From: an uncultured Lentisphaerota bacterium
GTDB lineage: Bacteria; Verrucomicrobiota; Lentisphaeria; Victivallales; GWF2-50-93
Direction of reading: 5' to 3'
DNA: 42,857 nt
Assembly: GCA_903872565.1 (NCBI GenBank)
Contig: CAIQLG010000283.1
Span: 1-42,857 of the forward strand
Shown in pieces: positions 17,579-25,474 of this stretch (its first letter is position 1; every line of letters begins with the position of its first letter). The translations under genes were made by a program, and so were the position numbers. The notes beneath the pieces are model-generated. The model searched no databases. It had not been told where the DNA came from and worked only from the letters and a program-made list of their open reading frames with translations.

Positions 17579-18562
17579 TCACAAACTTCCGCTGATTTCC
17601 TTTCTTCTGAAGACGGCAAGGGCGAGTGAGAGATAGATAAGCGATTGTGAAAGTGTTTGGAAGAATGTGGAGCATAACAGTTTCACGGGGAATGAAGAAC
17701 CTATAAATCTGATTTTGTCTGATATCCAGTATGTCTGCCAGTCGGGCAGGAAAACCATGAGAAGATATCTTGTGTTCTCCTCGGGGATCATGTCAATGAA
17801 ATATCTTATGAAGAGTCCGGCAAAGAAGATGATGAGGCCTGTGATGAGCAATGCTGACTGCTGCAGGAAGACGGAAAGAAAACAAAGTATTGCCGCAAAA
17901 ACGCATAGCGCCATAAAGATGGAAATGTATGCGTATGCGCTTTTCCAGTCGACAAGCGCCCCATAGTCGGAAGGCAACTTGCCATTATAGCCCCAGAAAT
18001 TGAGGATTAAAAAGGCCACCGCCATAGAGAGTGCTATCGCAATATTTGCCTGCCATACAAACGCCCCCCTGAAAAAATAGTGCCGCACCGCCATAAACAA
18101 GAGGCATGCGAGAAGAATGCACCAGTATATGACGACACTCAATATCTCTATTTCCTCTTCGAAATATATCATGCGAGTGGCCCAGAGACAGCACACGCAG
18201 GCAGTGAAAAGCAGTACGCCCAGCACTCCTGCTATGCCGGTCCACCTGCCGAAAATGAATGCGGACGGCCTCACCGGCCTGCTCATTATCAGCGAGATCA
18301 TTCCATTCTGCATGTCATCCGACACAAGCATGCCCGCCCCGAATGCCGCGACAAGACAGCCGCCGGAAAAGGCCATTGCAAGCACTTGATCCCTTAGCAT
18401 TTGAATCTGTTCCCCGAAGGTGAAGCCCGGAAGGCCTGCGACAAGCGATGTGATGGCGATGAAAGAGAGGTTCACGAGTATGACCAGAGGGTCACCGAGA
18501 AAAACCGTGAACGACTTTCGTGTAATCGTCAAATATTGTTCAATCCATCTAAGCATGTTCAT
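17579..18562 (-). CDS. ABC-2 type transporter permease (operon gene 4)
   Basis: The product is 327 residues with about six membrane segments. It has the ABC-2 layout in which a cytoplasmic start is followed by SDDMQNGMISLIMSRPVRPSAFIFGRW, the usual signature between helices 2 and 3 (degraded consensus: E..g.....L..Pv.R..ii.gK). Its start overlaps the stop of the preceding gene by four bases (ATGA), indicating translational coupling. With the ATPase and the other permease it would form an ABC exporter or lipid/complex-remodelling transporter at the inner membrane; the cargo is not readable. Confidence 0.8.
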   Translation of the reverse strand: MNMLRWIEQYLTITRKSFTVFLGDPLVILVNLSFIAITSLVAGLPGFTFGEQIQMLRDQVLAMAFSGGCLVAAFGAGMLVSDDMQNGMISLIMSRPVRPSAFIFGRWTGIAGVLGVLLFTACVCCLWATRMIYFEEEIEILSVVIYWCILLACLLFMAVRHYFFRGAFVWQANIAIALSMAVAFLILNFWGYNGKLPSDYGALVDWKSAYAYISIFMALCVFAAILCFLSVFLQQSALLITGLIIFFAGLFIRYFIDMIPEENTRYLLMVFLPDWQTYWISDKIRFIGSSFPVKLLCSTFFQTLSQSLIYLSLALAVFRRKEISGSL

Positions 18563-20256
18563 TCACCTGGATTTGGGAGATCTTTCTGATATTCTGCTGG
18601 ATTCGCATCTATTGCATCATCTTTTGTCCTGTGTCTGTACGCATCCTCCGTCTTCATTATTTCACCGGTGTCGGCCTTCTCATCGGACACATCAAATTCT
18701 TTTATGGAAGTGCTTTCTCCGAGCCTCTTCTTGAATTCCGGGGCAATGCCGCTGGCCATAATTTTTTCAAAAGCCGATCTCATCATATCCTCGAGCGGAG
18801 GCAGTCTTCTCGCCGGGTTGTCGCCATATTTCGCCTGGTGTTTCCGCCAGATCATTTTTGCGAAATTCGCATACCCTGTCGCTCTCTGGATATCGCCGGT
18901 TGCAAGCCAGTTGTATGCCTGGAAGAGGGAGCTCTCGACAAGCACCTTATTGTTGGCAGTGGTCGTGTTGTGGAGAGTCTTGTATAGACTTTCCGATATA
19001 TATGTTTCAAAATCAAGATCTTTGTTGGCATATCCTTCCTTGTAGTGTTCGAATACTTCCTTTGCAGCATCAATCTGGTTGAATGTGTAAAGTATGGCCG
19101 CAGCCTGTTCGAGAAAGCTCTTGTGGAGGGCATCTATCTGCTTGGAATAGCCATGGATCATCATGTACTCATAATAGTCGTGGAGCTTGCCTACGATCTT
19201 GAAGTTGCCAGTTGTGACAAAAACTCCATATTCAGGCTGGAAGAGAAGTTTTCCGTCCAGGAATGACGAGGTCATGGCCTGCCGTATCATAACCTGTTCA
19301 GGAGCGGGGGCATCAAGGAACTCCCTGAAACTTCCCTTCGCGGCCCAATATACGACATGTGCCTGGAATAGGCGCCAGTCGAAGGGGCCATATTCCACGT
19401 CTATGTAGAGCATTCTCTTGGGATCAAGCCCCAGTTCATCCCTTAGCCCTCGCGCCCTGATGAAAGAGTCAATGATCACCATGGACTTCTCGTATCCCGG
19501 CATATCCGAGAGTTTCTTCTTATCTTTGTCAGTCCATTTCTGATAGCTGTAGAAAGTATCCCTGTCGAGGAGATTAAGCCCGAGTTTTTCCGCCTCTGCC
19601 AGGATTTTGTCAAGCTCAAAAAATTTTCTCAGGGATTGTTCGTTCTGGGGAGCAAAGGATATCAGCTTCAGTTCTGCTCTGCTTCCGCCCGGAATATATT
19701 TGACGACAAGTTCCGCCCATCTCTTTTTAAACTCGGGGGCGCCGGGATCAACCGCGCTGCCAATCCTGTCGAGAAATATTCTTGCTGTCTCTTTCCTTAT
19801 CTCATTGTTGCCTCTGTTGTATTTGAGGGCTTCGAAGACGAGCAATCTGTATGCCCGGTAAATCCACTTCCACTTCGAGTTCGCATCTGGAAATTCGTAT
19901 GCCACATTATATGCCATATTCCATGCCTGAAAAGTCCAGACTCTCGGATTATCGGGCTGCATCGCGGTGATCCAGTCGGCGAGCTGTATTATCTCGAAGT
20001 AGTTTCCTCCCTCCTGCTGTTCGCTGACCCTCCACCAAAGCGCATTGGCGATCAGCCCTCTCAGTGGTCCGAGCGCTATTGTCGTCAGGGCGAGAGATGG
20101 GGGAAGCCCCGATTTCATTTCTGTTTTCTCTTTCGCATGGCTTCCCAGCCCCGACAAAAGATATTTCTGATTGAGAAACGCCGCAACAACAAGCAGGAAA
20201 AAAATTATTCCACGCAATATCTTGAAGTTGGATTTTTCAGTGTTGGATTCAATCAT
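18559..20256 (-). CDS. Membrane-anchored TPR-like protein of an ABC operon
   Basis: The product is 565 residues. A single transmembrane helix spans about 14-32, followed by an all-helical domain beginning ALTTIALGPLRGLIANALWWR. It continues with GGNYFEIIQLADWITAMQPDNPRVWTFQAWNMAYN, a tetratricopeptide-like pattern. The very conserved-looking tract and its place between two permease genes suggest a dedicated accessory subunit on the outer face of the inner membrane. I have no named family for it, but the combination looks like a PVC-lineage speciality. It is separated from the upstream permease gene by 2 nt and overlaps the downstream one by 4 nt. Confidence 0.7.
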   Translation of the reverse strand: MIESNTEKSNFKILRGIIFFLLVVAAFLNQKYLLSGLGSHAKEKTEMKSGLPPSLALTTIALGPLRGLIANALWWRVSEQQEGGNYFEIIQLADWITAMQPDNPRVWTFQAWNMAYNVAYEFPDANSKWKWIYRAYRLLVFEALKYNRGNNEIRKETARIFLDRIGSAVDPGAPEFKKRWAELVVKYIPGGSRAELKLISFAPQNEQSLRKFFELDKILAEAEKLGLNLLDRDTFYSYQKWTDKDKKKLSDMPGYEKSMVIIDSFIRARGLRDELGLDPKRMLYIDVEYGPFDWRLFQAHVVYWAAKGSFREFLDAPAPEQVMIRQAMTSSFLDGKLLFQPEYGVFVTTGNFKIVGKLHDYYEYMMIHGYSKQIDALHKSFLEQAAAILYTFNQIDAAKEVFEHYKEGYANKDLDFETYISESLYKTLHNTTTANNKVLVESSLFQAYNWLATGDIQRATGYANFAKMIWRKHQAKYGDNPARRLPPLEDMMRSAFEKIMASGIAPEFKKRLGESTSIKEFDVSDEKADTGEIMKTEDAYRHRTKDDAIDANPAEYQKDLPNPGE

Positions 20257-20258
20257 TT

Positions 20259-21614
20259 TCAGGAACTCATCAGTTTGTCAATTTCTTTTCGCGTCAGGAT
20301 CAATATTCCAAGCGCCATAACGGCGGCCGCGTAGAAAAGCGTTTCCATACCCCAGACCATTGAAATGTGACCAAGGGGTATCGAAATATTTTCAGTGAAT
20401 GTTTCGATTACGGGGGGACATTTTATGCCCTTGGTGAGCCATAACCCGAACTTGATGAACCCGGTAAGAAGATAGACCGATGACCCGTCCGCCACTTGCC
20501 AGCCATAACTCAACTCTCTTATCACACTGAGAAAGAAGTCGGCCGACATTCCGACAAGATATACAACGAGAGTGACAAAAACAGACACCGTGTAAGTGAA
20601 GAGCGCGGCGGACGTGAGCCCGATAGCTGTCAGCACGATCATATTGACGAATATGATCAATGACATGCGGATGTAGTTCGAAATAATTCCTCCATTGTCG
20701 TACAAGAGCGCGATGCCGTTGGCGACCGGGAATATGATGTATGGGTTGCCCGTTCCCTTGAAAGACAGCCTGAGCTGGCCGGAAGATGGTATTTTGGAGA
20801 TTGGAATTCTGATTTCGTGATACATGTAGGAGAATCCGCTGAAATCCTGCTCCCACTTCGCGGAGGAGTCCGGAGCCGTCAATGTGAACCGCCCATTTAT
20901 CATTTCCCTCTTCTGTTCCGCATAGAATTTAACCTTGAGTATTATATGGTCGGAAAATCTTGATGCCGCGGAGCTGTCCCATGTGAAGCTCCAGCTCTTC
21001 TCTCCGTTCGGCTTGAGCATCTGCTCGTCTTTTCTAATCTCGTCCCAAAGTTGCCTTTTGATCTCCTTATCCGAAAGTCCAGGGGAGAGATTTCCCTCTG
21101 CCTGCATTTTCTTGAACCTGTCCTCTATCTGTCTTTCTATCGGTTCTAGAAGAGGAACTTTCTCCAAATAGGCTCTTAGAAATTTCCCGTTGACGACGGC
21201 CATATCTTTCTCATTGCAGTGCGAGCCGATATAGACGGCCGCGCAGAGAGCGGTCACCAGAGAGCTGAAGAAAAAACAGGCCATGCCAAAAATGAGTATT
21301 CCAAAAAATTTGCCAAGCCATATCTGATATCTGTGGACCGGTGCGGATGCGACATTGTGGAACTGCCTGTTCTCGATATCTTTTCTAAGAGTGATGCAGG
21401 AAAGATACATGACAACGACGCTGATAAGAGTGTAGAAGAAGAAGAAACTGTAACGGATTCTTATTCGGAGCTCATTGATGATCTCCCCGTCGCTTCTGGC
21501 AAACACAAAGATGAAGACCGAAAGTGCTCCGAGCGCAATCATAATGCCGGGAACCGTGCCATTTCTTAGGAGTACCCTGATGACATTCGCACAGATTGCA
21601 GATATTTTCCTCAT
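20259..21614 (-). CDS. ABC-2 type transporter permease with large extracytoplasmic insert (operon gene 2)
   Basis: The product is 451 residues. Helices lie at about 15-40 and 55-75, and the cytoplasmic segment LRKDIENRQFHNVASAPVHRYQIWLGKFFG is typical of ABC-2 permeases. A helix near 105-125 is followed by a soluble insert of about 170 residues (VNGKFLRAYLEK ... GNPYIIFP), which is beta-rich at its end and may sit in the periplasm. At least four further helices complete the protein. It lies 18 nt after the ATPase gene and 2 nt before the TPR-like gene. The insert is the main difference from the other permease and could bind substrate or the TPR-like partner. Confidence 0.78.
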   Translation of the reverse strand: MRKISAICANVIRVLLRNGTVPGIMIALGALSVFIFVFARSDGEIINELRIRIRYSFFFFYTLISVVVMYLSCITLRKDIENRQFHNVASAPVHRYQIWLGKFFGILIFGMACFFFSSLVTALCAAVYIGSHCNEKDMAVVNGKFLRAYLEKVPLLEPIERQIEDRFKKMQAEGNLSPGLSDKEIKRQLWDEIRKDEQMLKPNGEKSWSFTWDSSAASRFSDHIILKVKFYAEQKREMINGRFTLTAPDSSAKWEQDFSGFSYMYHEIRIPISKIPSSGQLRLSFKGTGNPYIIFPVANGIALLYDNGGIISNYIRMSLIIFVNMIVLTAIGLTSAALFTYTVSVFVTLVVYLVGMSADFFLSVIRELSYGWQVADGSSVYLLTGFIKFGLWLTKGIKCPPVIETFTENISIPLGHISMVWGMETLFYAAAVMALGILILTRKEIDKLMSS

Positions 21615-21632
21615 TGTGGCATTCCTAAAACC

Positions 21633-22772
21633 TCAGTTCTTTTTTGTCAGCGAGGATAAAAGTTCCTTGTCCACGGCGTTGTTGCCGGTGTCTCCCACTT
21701 CATTCTTCCCGGCGGAAGCCTTTACGTCCTTGTCATGAGTAAGTCTGCGGAGCTCTTCGATGTTGATTTTCTCCTTCTTGGGTTCCGGTTCGACCCCCTG
21801 TGTCCTCCTGGTAATACCGTCAATGAATGCTGAATCAACCCCCTCTGTCAGATAATCTGCCAGGCCTCCGCCAATCTGCGCTCCCGAAGTCGATCTGCCG
21901 CACTTGCTCGCCTCCGCCACGACGGAAAGGAAGTATTCCTCCAATGTCCGCGTCGGATACGAAACCTCATAAATTGATCCTGCGGCAGGGTTCCTGAGAA
22001 GTTTTTCCGCCTCCCTGAGTTTCTCCTCTGAAAGTGGCGAGGTCCTAATCAGTATTTCGTCCTTTTTGGCAAGGAGGCTATGCACCGGCCCCGAGGCCTG
22101 CGCCTGTCCAGCATAAAGTATCATTATTTTCCCGCAGACATCCTGGATGTCGGCGAGAAGATGGCTCGTCATCAAGATCGTCTTTCCTCTTTTGCCAAGG
22201 GTTATTATGAGATCTTTGACTTCTCTGCACCCTATCGGGTCGAGGCCTGCGGTAGGCTCGTCGAGAAGCAGAAGATCCGGATCGTTGATAAGACATTGCG
22301 CGAGGCAGAGCCGTTTTTTCATACCATATGAAAATTCGCCGACATATCTGTCTGCGGCATGCTCGAGGCCGACCATCGAAAGGAGTTGTCTCGTCCTCGA
22401 ATTTATTTCCGATGTTGAAAGGCCAATCAGGCGCCCAAAAAACACAAGCGTTTCCCTTGAGGTGAGAGCTGAATAGAACGCAGTTCTCTCGGGCATATAG
22501 CCGATTCTACGCTTTATCTCTACATCCCGTGGGCTTCTCCCAAGCACCTGAAGAACACCCTTTGTCGGGTAAAGATGTCCGAGCAGCAACTTGATGAGTG
22601 TTGACTTGCCGGCGCCGTTTGGACCAAGAAGGCCAAAAATCGTTCCCTCCTCGACCGTGATGTCGAGATCTTTAAGCGCAGTGGCCTTTGGCCTGCCCCA
22701 GAAGTCGTTGAAGACCTTGCTGATGTTCCGGCCCTCGACTGCGGCATTGGTTTTTCCAGAATTGTCGGTCAT
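21633..22772 (-). CDS. ABC transporter ATP-binding protein (operon gene 1)
   Basis: The product is 379 residues. Walker A GPNGAGKS is at 50-57, signature FSYGM at 147-151 (a variant of LSGGQ, common in ABC-2 exporters), Walker B LLLLDEP at 167-173 and the switch His at 204. After the nucleotide-binding domain (about 1-290) comes a charged 80-residue tail (EPEPKKEKINIEELRRLTHDKD) of unknown role. The ATG at 22772 is preceded by GGGA; an upstream TTG would add six residues. It is the first gene of a tight four-gene minus-strand operon with two permeases and a TPR-like membrane protein. Confidence 0.85.
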   Translation of the reverse strand: MTDNSGKTNAAVEGRNISKVFNDFWGRPKATALKDLDITVEEGTIFGLLGPNGAGKSTLIKLLLGHLYPTKGVLQVLGRSPRDVEIKRRIGYMPERTAFYSALTSRETLVFFGRLIGLSTSEINSRTRQLLSMVGLEHAADRYVGEFSYGMKKRLCLAQCLINDPDLLLLDEPTAGLDPIGCREVKDLIITLGKRGKTILMTSHLLADIQDVCGKIMILYAGQAQASGPVHSLLAKKDEILIRTSPLSEEKLREAEKLLRNPAAGSIYEVSYPTRTLEEYFLSVVAEASKCGRSTSGAQIGGGLADYLTEGVDSAFIDGITRRTQGVEPEPKKEKINIEELRRLTHDKDVKASAGKNEVGDTGNNAVDKELLSSLTKKN

Positions 22773-22962
22773 AATGATTCCCATTAACAAATTTATTCGA
22801 ACAATTTAATTTCCATCCTGCAATAATGCAAGGATTTCAACAGGGAAATAGTGGCAATGTGCATTTTCTAAGGAGAAGAATCTCTAATGCATCGTATTGA
22901 TATCGCTTGAATTTGAATTCCCAAAAGCGGCGAGTCGCAGCAAAAATCACGCATCGGCGTGG

Positions 22963-22995
22963 CAAGTCCGAAACTTGCTCCGCGAATTCGCGGAG
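22963..22995. repeat. Tandem hairpins upstream of the exported cNMP-like gene
   Basis: GCAAGT-CCGAA-ACTTGC (22963-22979) is followed by the perfect palindrome CTCCGCGAATTCGCGGAG (22978-22995). No T run follows. They occupy the divergent gap between the ABC operon and the 23075 gene and could be a repeat remnant or a leader structure. Confidence 0.55.
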
Positions 22996-23074
22996 TCCGA
23001 ATTTCGCATAGAATTTGAAAAGTTAGGGTCTAGCGAGTATGGTTAAAAAGCAACTGAATAAAGGAGATTTAGTC

Positions 23075-23596
23075 ATGTTTACAAAAAAGCTGGCTCGTTC
23101 GATCATGGTCTCTGCTGTCATCATCTTCTGGAATCTTTCTGCAAGTTCCTTCGCTGATGAAAAAACCGGGGATTCTGAATTGTCAAAAGCTTTGACTCAG
23201 GTCAAACTGTTCTCAAATCTTAGCGATCAAGAAAGGGACGAACTCAAATCCGTCGCCAAGCTCAGGCACGCCAAGGCGGGAGAACGGATCATCGAAGAAG
23301 GAAAAAAGTTGGACAGGATGTTCATTGCCATGGATGGCCAGACAGAAGTTTGGCTGAAAGGAAAGTGCATAGTCAAATACACCGGCCAGGCTCTTGTCGG
23401 GGAATTCGAATTCCTGGACAAGACATCCGCCACCGCCGATGTGACTCTGACCAAGGAGACAGATGTCATAGAGCTGGACTATGCGGCACTTGAGGCCTTA
23501 ATGGAAAAACAGCCGTGGTTGGGATGCAGGCTTATGCGGGAGATCGCAAAAACAGAAATCCAGCGCCTGCGTGATAATGACTCTAGAAGTAAATGA
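23075..23596 (+). CDS. Exported cyclic-nucleotide-binding-domain-like protein
   Basis: The product is 173 residues. A signal peptide (1-27, basic MFTKKLARS start, cleavage near SSFADE) precedes one CRP-type cyclic-nucleotide-binding fold. The fold shows VKLFSNLSDQERDELKSVAK, AGERIIEEG, MFIAMDGQTEVWLKG and VGEFEFLDKTSATADVTL. In the phosphate-binding cassette the usual Arg before S/T-A-T is replaced by Thr, so cyclic-nucleotide binding may be lost or changed. No DNA-binding domain follows. The ATG at 23075 is preceded by AAGGAG; the frame extends 12 codons upstream. A periplasmic location for this normally cytosolic domain is unusual. It has no operon partner. Confidence 0.75.
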   Translation: MFTKKLARSIMVSAVIIFWNLSASSFADEKTGDSELSKALTQVKLFSNLSDQERDELKSVAKLRHAKAGERIIEEGKKLDRMFIAMDGQTEVWLKGKCIVKYTGQALVGEFEFLDKTSATADVTLTKETDVIELDYAALEALMEKQPWLGCRLMREIAKTEIQRLRDNDSRSK

Positions 23597-23780
23597 TCTA
23601 ATTTCCATTGGGAGATAATTCAAGGATGGCGGAAAAAATATAAGAGTTAAGCTGGGTGTTCGGATTCACAAGTTTCTGAAGTAGATACGGGCCTTAGCGT
23701 GTACCATAATTATGATACACCCTTCCGCCATAGCAAAGAAGCTATGACTGATTGCAAATTAGTGTTACAATAACACAGAT

Positions 23781-23907
23781 GGAGGGTCGAGTTCCACCTC
23801 GACCGCTCTATGGACGGCGTGGCATGTCACGCCGTAGTTCGCAAGCGAACGAAGGCGGAAAGCCGTCCCTCCAAAAAGGCCATTTCCCGGAAAAACTGAC
23901 ATGTTAC
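23781..23907. repeat. GGAG...CTCC multi-hairpin element (copy 5)
   Basis: The core runs from GGAG (23781) to CTCC (23869-23872). Hairpins are GGTCGAG/CTCGACC, ACGGCGTG/CACGCCGT and GTTCG-CAAG-CGAAC, with an outer GGACGGC/GCCGTCC closing the second half. The right flank (AAAAAGGCCATTTCCCGGAA, then AACTGACATGTTAC) matches the flank of the 42091 element. The left outer end is not conserved. Confidence 0.7.
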
Positions 23908-23951
23908 TACTTTCACCAACATAAAGTATTTTTGAAAAGTAGAGCAAAATA

Positions 23952-24843
23952 TCATTTTATGATCAATCCCTTTTCAGTTCCAGATGATGGAATTTTCTCA
24001 TCTTTTCCTGGCAATTTATATGTTTTTTGAAATGGAAAATTCGCAGAATAGATCTCAAACATTAACTTGGAAAGAGCGGTGGAATATATTTCCTTTTCCT
24101 TTGGCGAAGCAGAAATTCCCGGTTCCATTTCACGATCCCAGCTCCCGTCATCCTTTTGGATTTTTATCAGTTTCCACGTAAAACCCTTGTTCCAATTCTT
24201 CCACACATCACCTCTCCCTTGATAAGCACGGAAAATAGCCTGGCTGATGAAATGAGAAGTCAAAATCGGATAGGCGGTTAGAGCATCCCAACTATTTTTA
24301 TTGAAATATTCTTCCAGCGATTTCAATCCGGATCGCACTTCTTCTGATTTTTCAAATAAGGATGTCATTCTCCTTGTCGTACATAAAACTTCCATCAGGA
24401 TTCTGTCGGGACAATATTTTCTGGACATCTTTTTCCATCGCAACTTTAAGGAGTGGAATTCTGGTAAGGGCATAAGATTGCGCCATCGCCATCGCCAATA
24501 ATGGATTAGGATTTTTCTGATTCTCTGAAATTTCATGAGCTTTTTTAAGAGCTTTTAATACGGTGTGGCCAAATTCTGCGGATGATGGAGTATACCCATA
24601 CCCGTAGTATGCAAGCAGGCAGAAGCTCAAAAGATTGGCATCATCCTTCTTATCTCCCCACGAACCATCCTGATTTTGATTGTTTTTCAACCATATCAAG
24701 CCATAATAATCTTTTTTGTGGACGACAGGCAAATCTTCCTCTGTCTCGACTTTATCCACAGAACACGAAGCTAGAAATGTTAATGATGCCAGGATGAAAC
24801 AAGGCATCATCAATACTAAGCTGTAATTTCTATAGCTAATCAT
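23952..24843 (-). pseudogene. Frameshifted squalene-cyclase/prenyltransferase-repeat lipoprotein
   Basis: Two overlapping frames together make one protein. The first (24843 down to 24352) starts with a lipoprotein signal (FLASC) and carries repeat motifs NQNQDGSWG and QNPDGSFMY. It then stops just as the second frame (usable from about 24375 to 23952) continues with SLFEKSEEVRSGLKSLEEYF, a third repeat QKDDGSWDRE and a conserved-looking end YSTALSKLMFEIYSANFPF. A single-base shift near 24355-24375 would rejoin them. The Q-x-DGSW repeats are those of squalene-cyclase-like alpha/alpha toroids; secreted versions in PVC bacteria have no known enzymatic role. It is either a recent pseudogene or a sequence error. 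Confidence 0.65.
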
Positions 24844-24943
24844 TCTTCCCTTAATCCAAAGATTGTTTATTGTAATATACCACAGATTTACAGAGATATC
24901 AGGATTATTGTCCGATATTCTTTTTTCTTATTCCACAAGTCTA

Positions 24944-25130
24944 TAATTGCGAAAGAAAATGCCGGCAATCCGTCTTTGTTCGCTGTGGCGAACTACCCCG
25001 CGACAGGGGTATGCTGGCAATCCACACCATGGGAAAGCGCAGACTTGCTCGTCTGCGCAGTTCTGGGATTCGTTCCCCGCAGCGAACTCATCGGAAGAAA
25101 GATCAAAGGCGGTAAAGCCGCAACCAGAGT
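24944..25130. repeat. Cluster of hairpins in intergenic DNA
   Basis: Several stem-loops are packed together: GTTCGC-TGTG-GCGAAC, TACCCC/GGGGTA, GCGCAGAC-TTGCTC-GTCTGCGC and GGCGG-TAAA-GCCGC. ATGCCGGCAATCC (24960) and ATGCTGGCAATCC (25011) form a direct repeat. It resembles a decayed member of the same hairpin-element family but has no GGAG/CTCC frame. No gene is seen from 24844 to 25474. Confidence 0.5.
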
Positions 25131-25177
25131 AGGATAATCCGACGATAAGTTGTTGATTATACCGTATTATTTACAAC

Positions 25178-25308
25178 TGAACTTAACCGGCTACGCCGGG
25201 ACTAATGTAGCCGCCTCCATGTTGGAGGCGACGACACGGCCAACATGGCCGTGGCTACAAATTCCCAATCATTCGACCATCCTGTCAAAATACAATTTCC
25301 TATACGAT
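25178..25308. repeat. 131-nt dispersed repeat, copy B (inverted relative to copy A)
   Basis: This is the reverse complement of 6880-7010 with about one difference. The central doublet GTAG...CTAC lies at 25207-25258. It lies about 165 nt upstream of recN. Confidence 0.85.
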
Positions 25309-25372
25309 CAAGTTAAGAATATCATGGATTACCAAAAAGATTTACAGCATGTTCTATTGCATCTTGCTGTGG

Positions 25373-25405
25373 GTAAATATTCACCGAAATTTGGTGAATA
25401 TTTAC
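25373..25405. promoter_or_regulatory. Palindromic candidate operator before recN
   Basis: Arms GTAAATATTCACC (25373-25385) and GGTGAATATTTAC (25393-25405) flank GAAATTT. It lies 70-100 nt before the recN start. recN is often under SOS control, but the site does not match the LexA boxes I know from E. coli or Bacillus. The half-site is shared with the site at 17377-17401. Confidence 0.5.
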
Positions 25406-25474
25406 TTGGAAACTTCGAATTTCTGCTCAATCTTATAGTTTTCAATAATTTCAACAGGAATATCTTTAATTGCA

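Noticed and set aside
19636..20334. 232-codon plus-strand frame
   Set aside because: Antisense shadow of the TPR-like and permease genes, which have coherent membrane and helical patterns and tight operon spacing.
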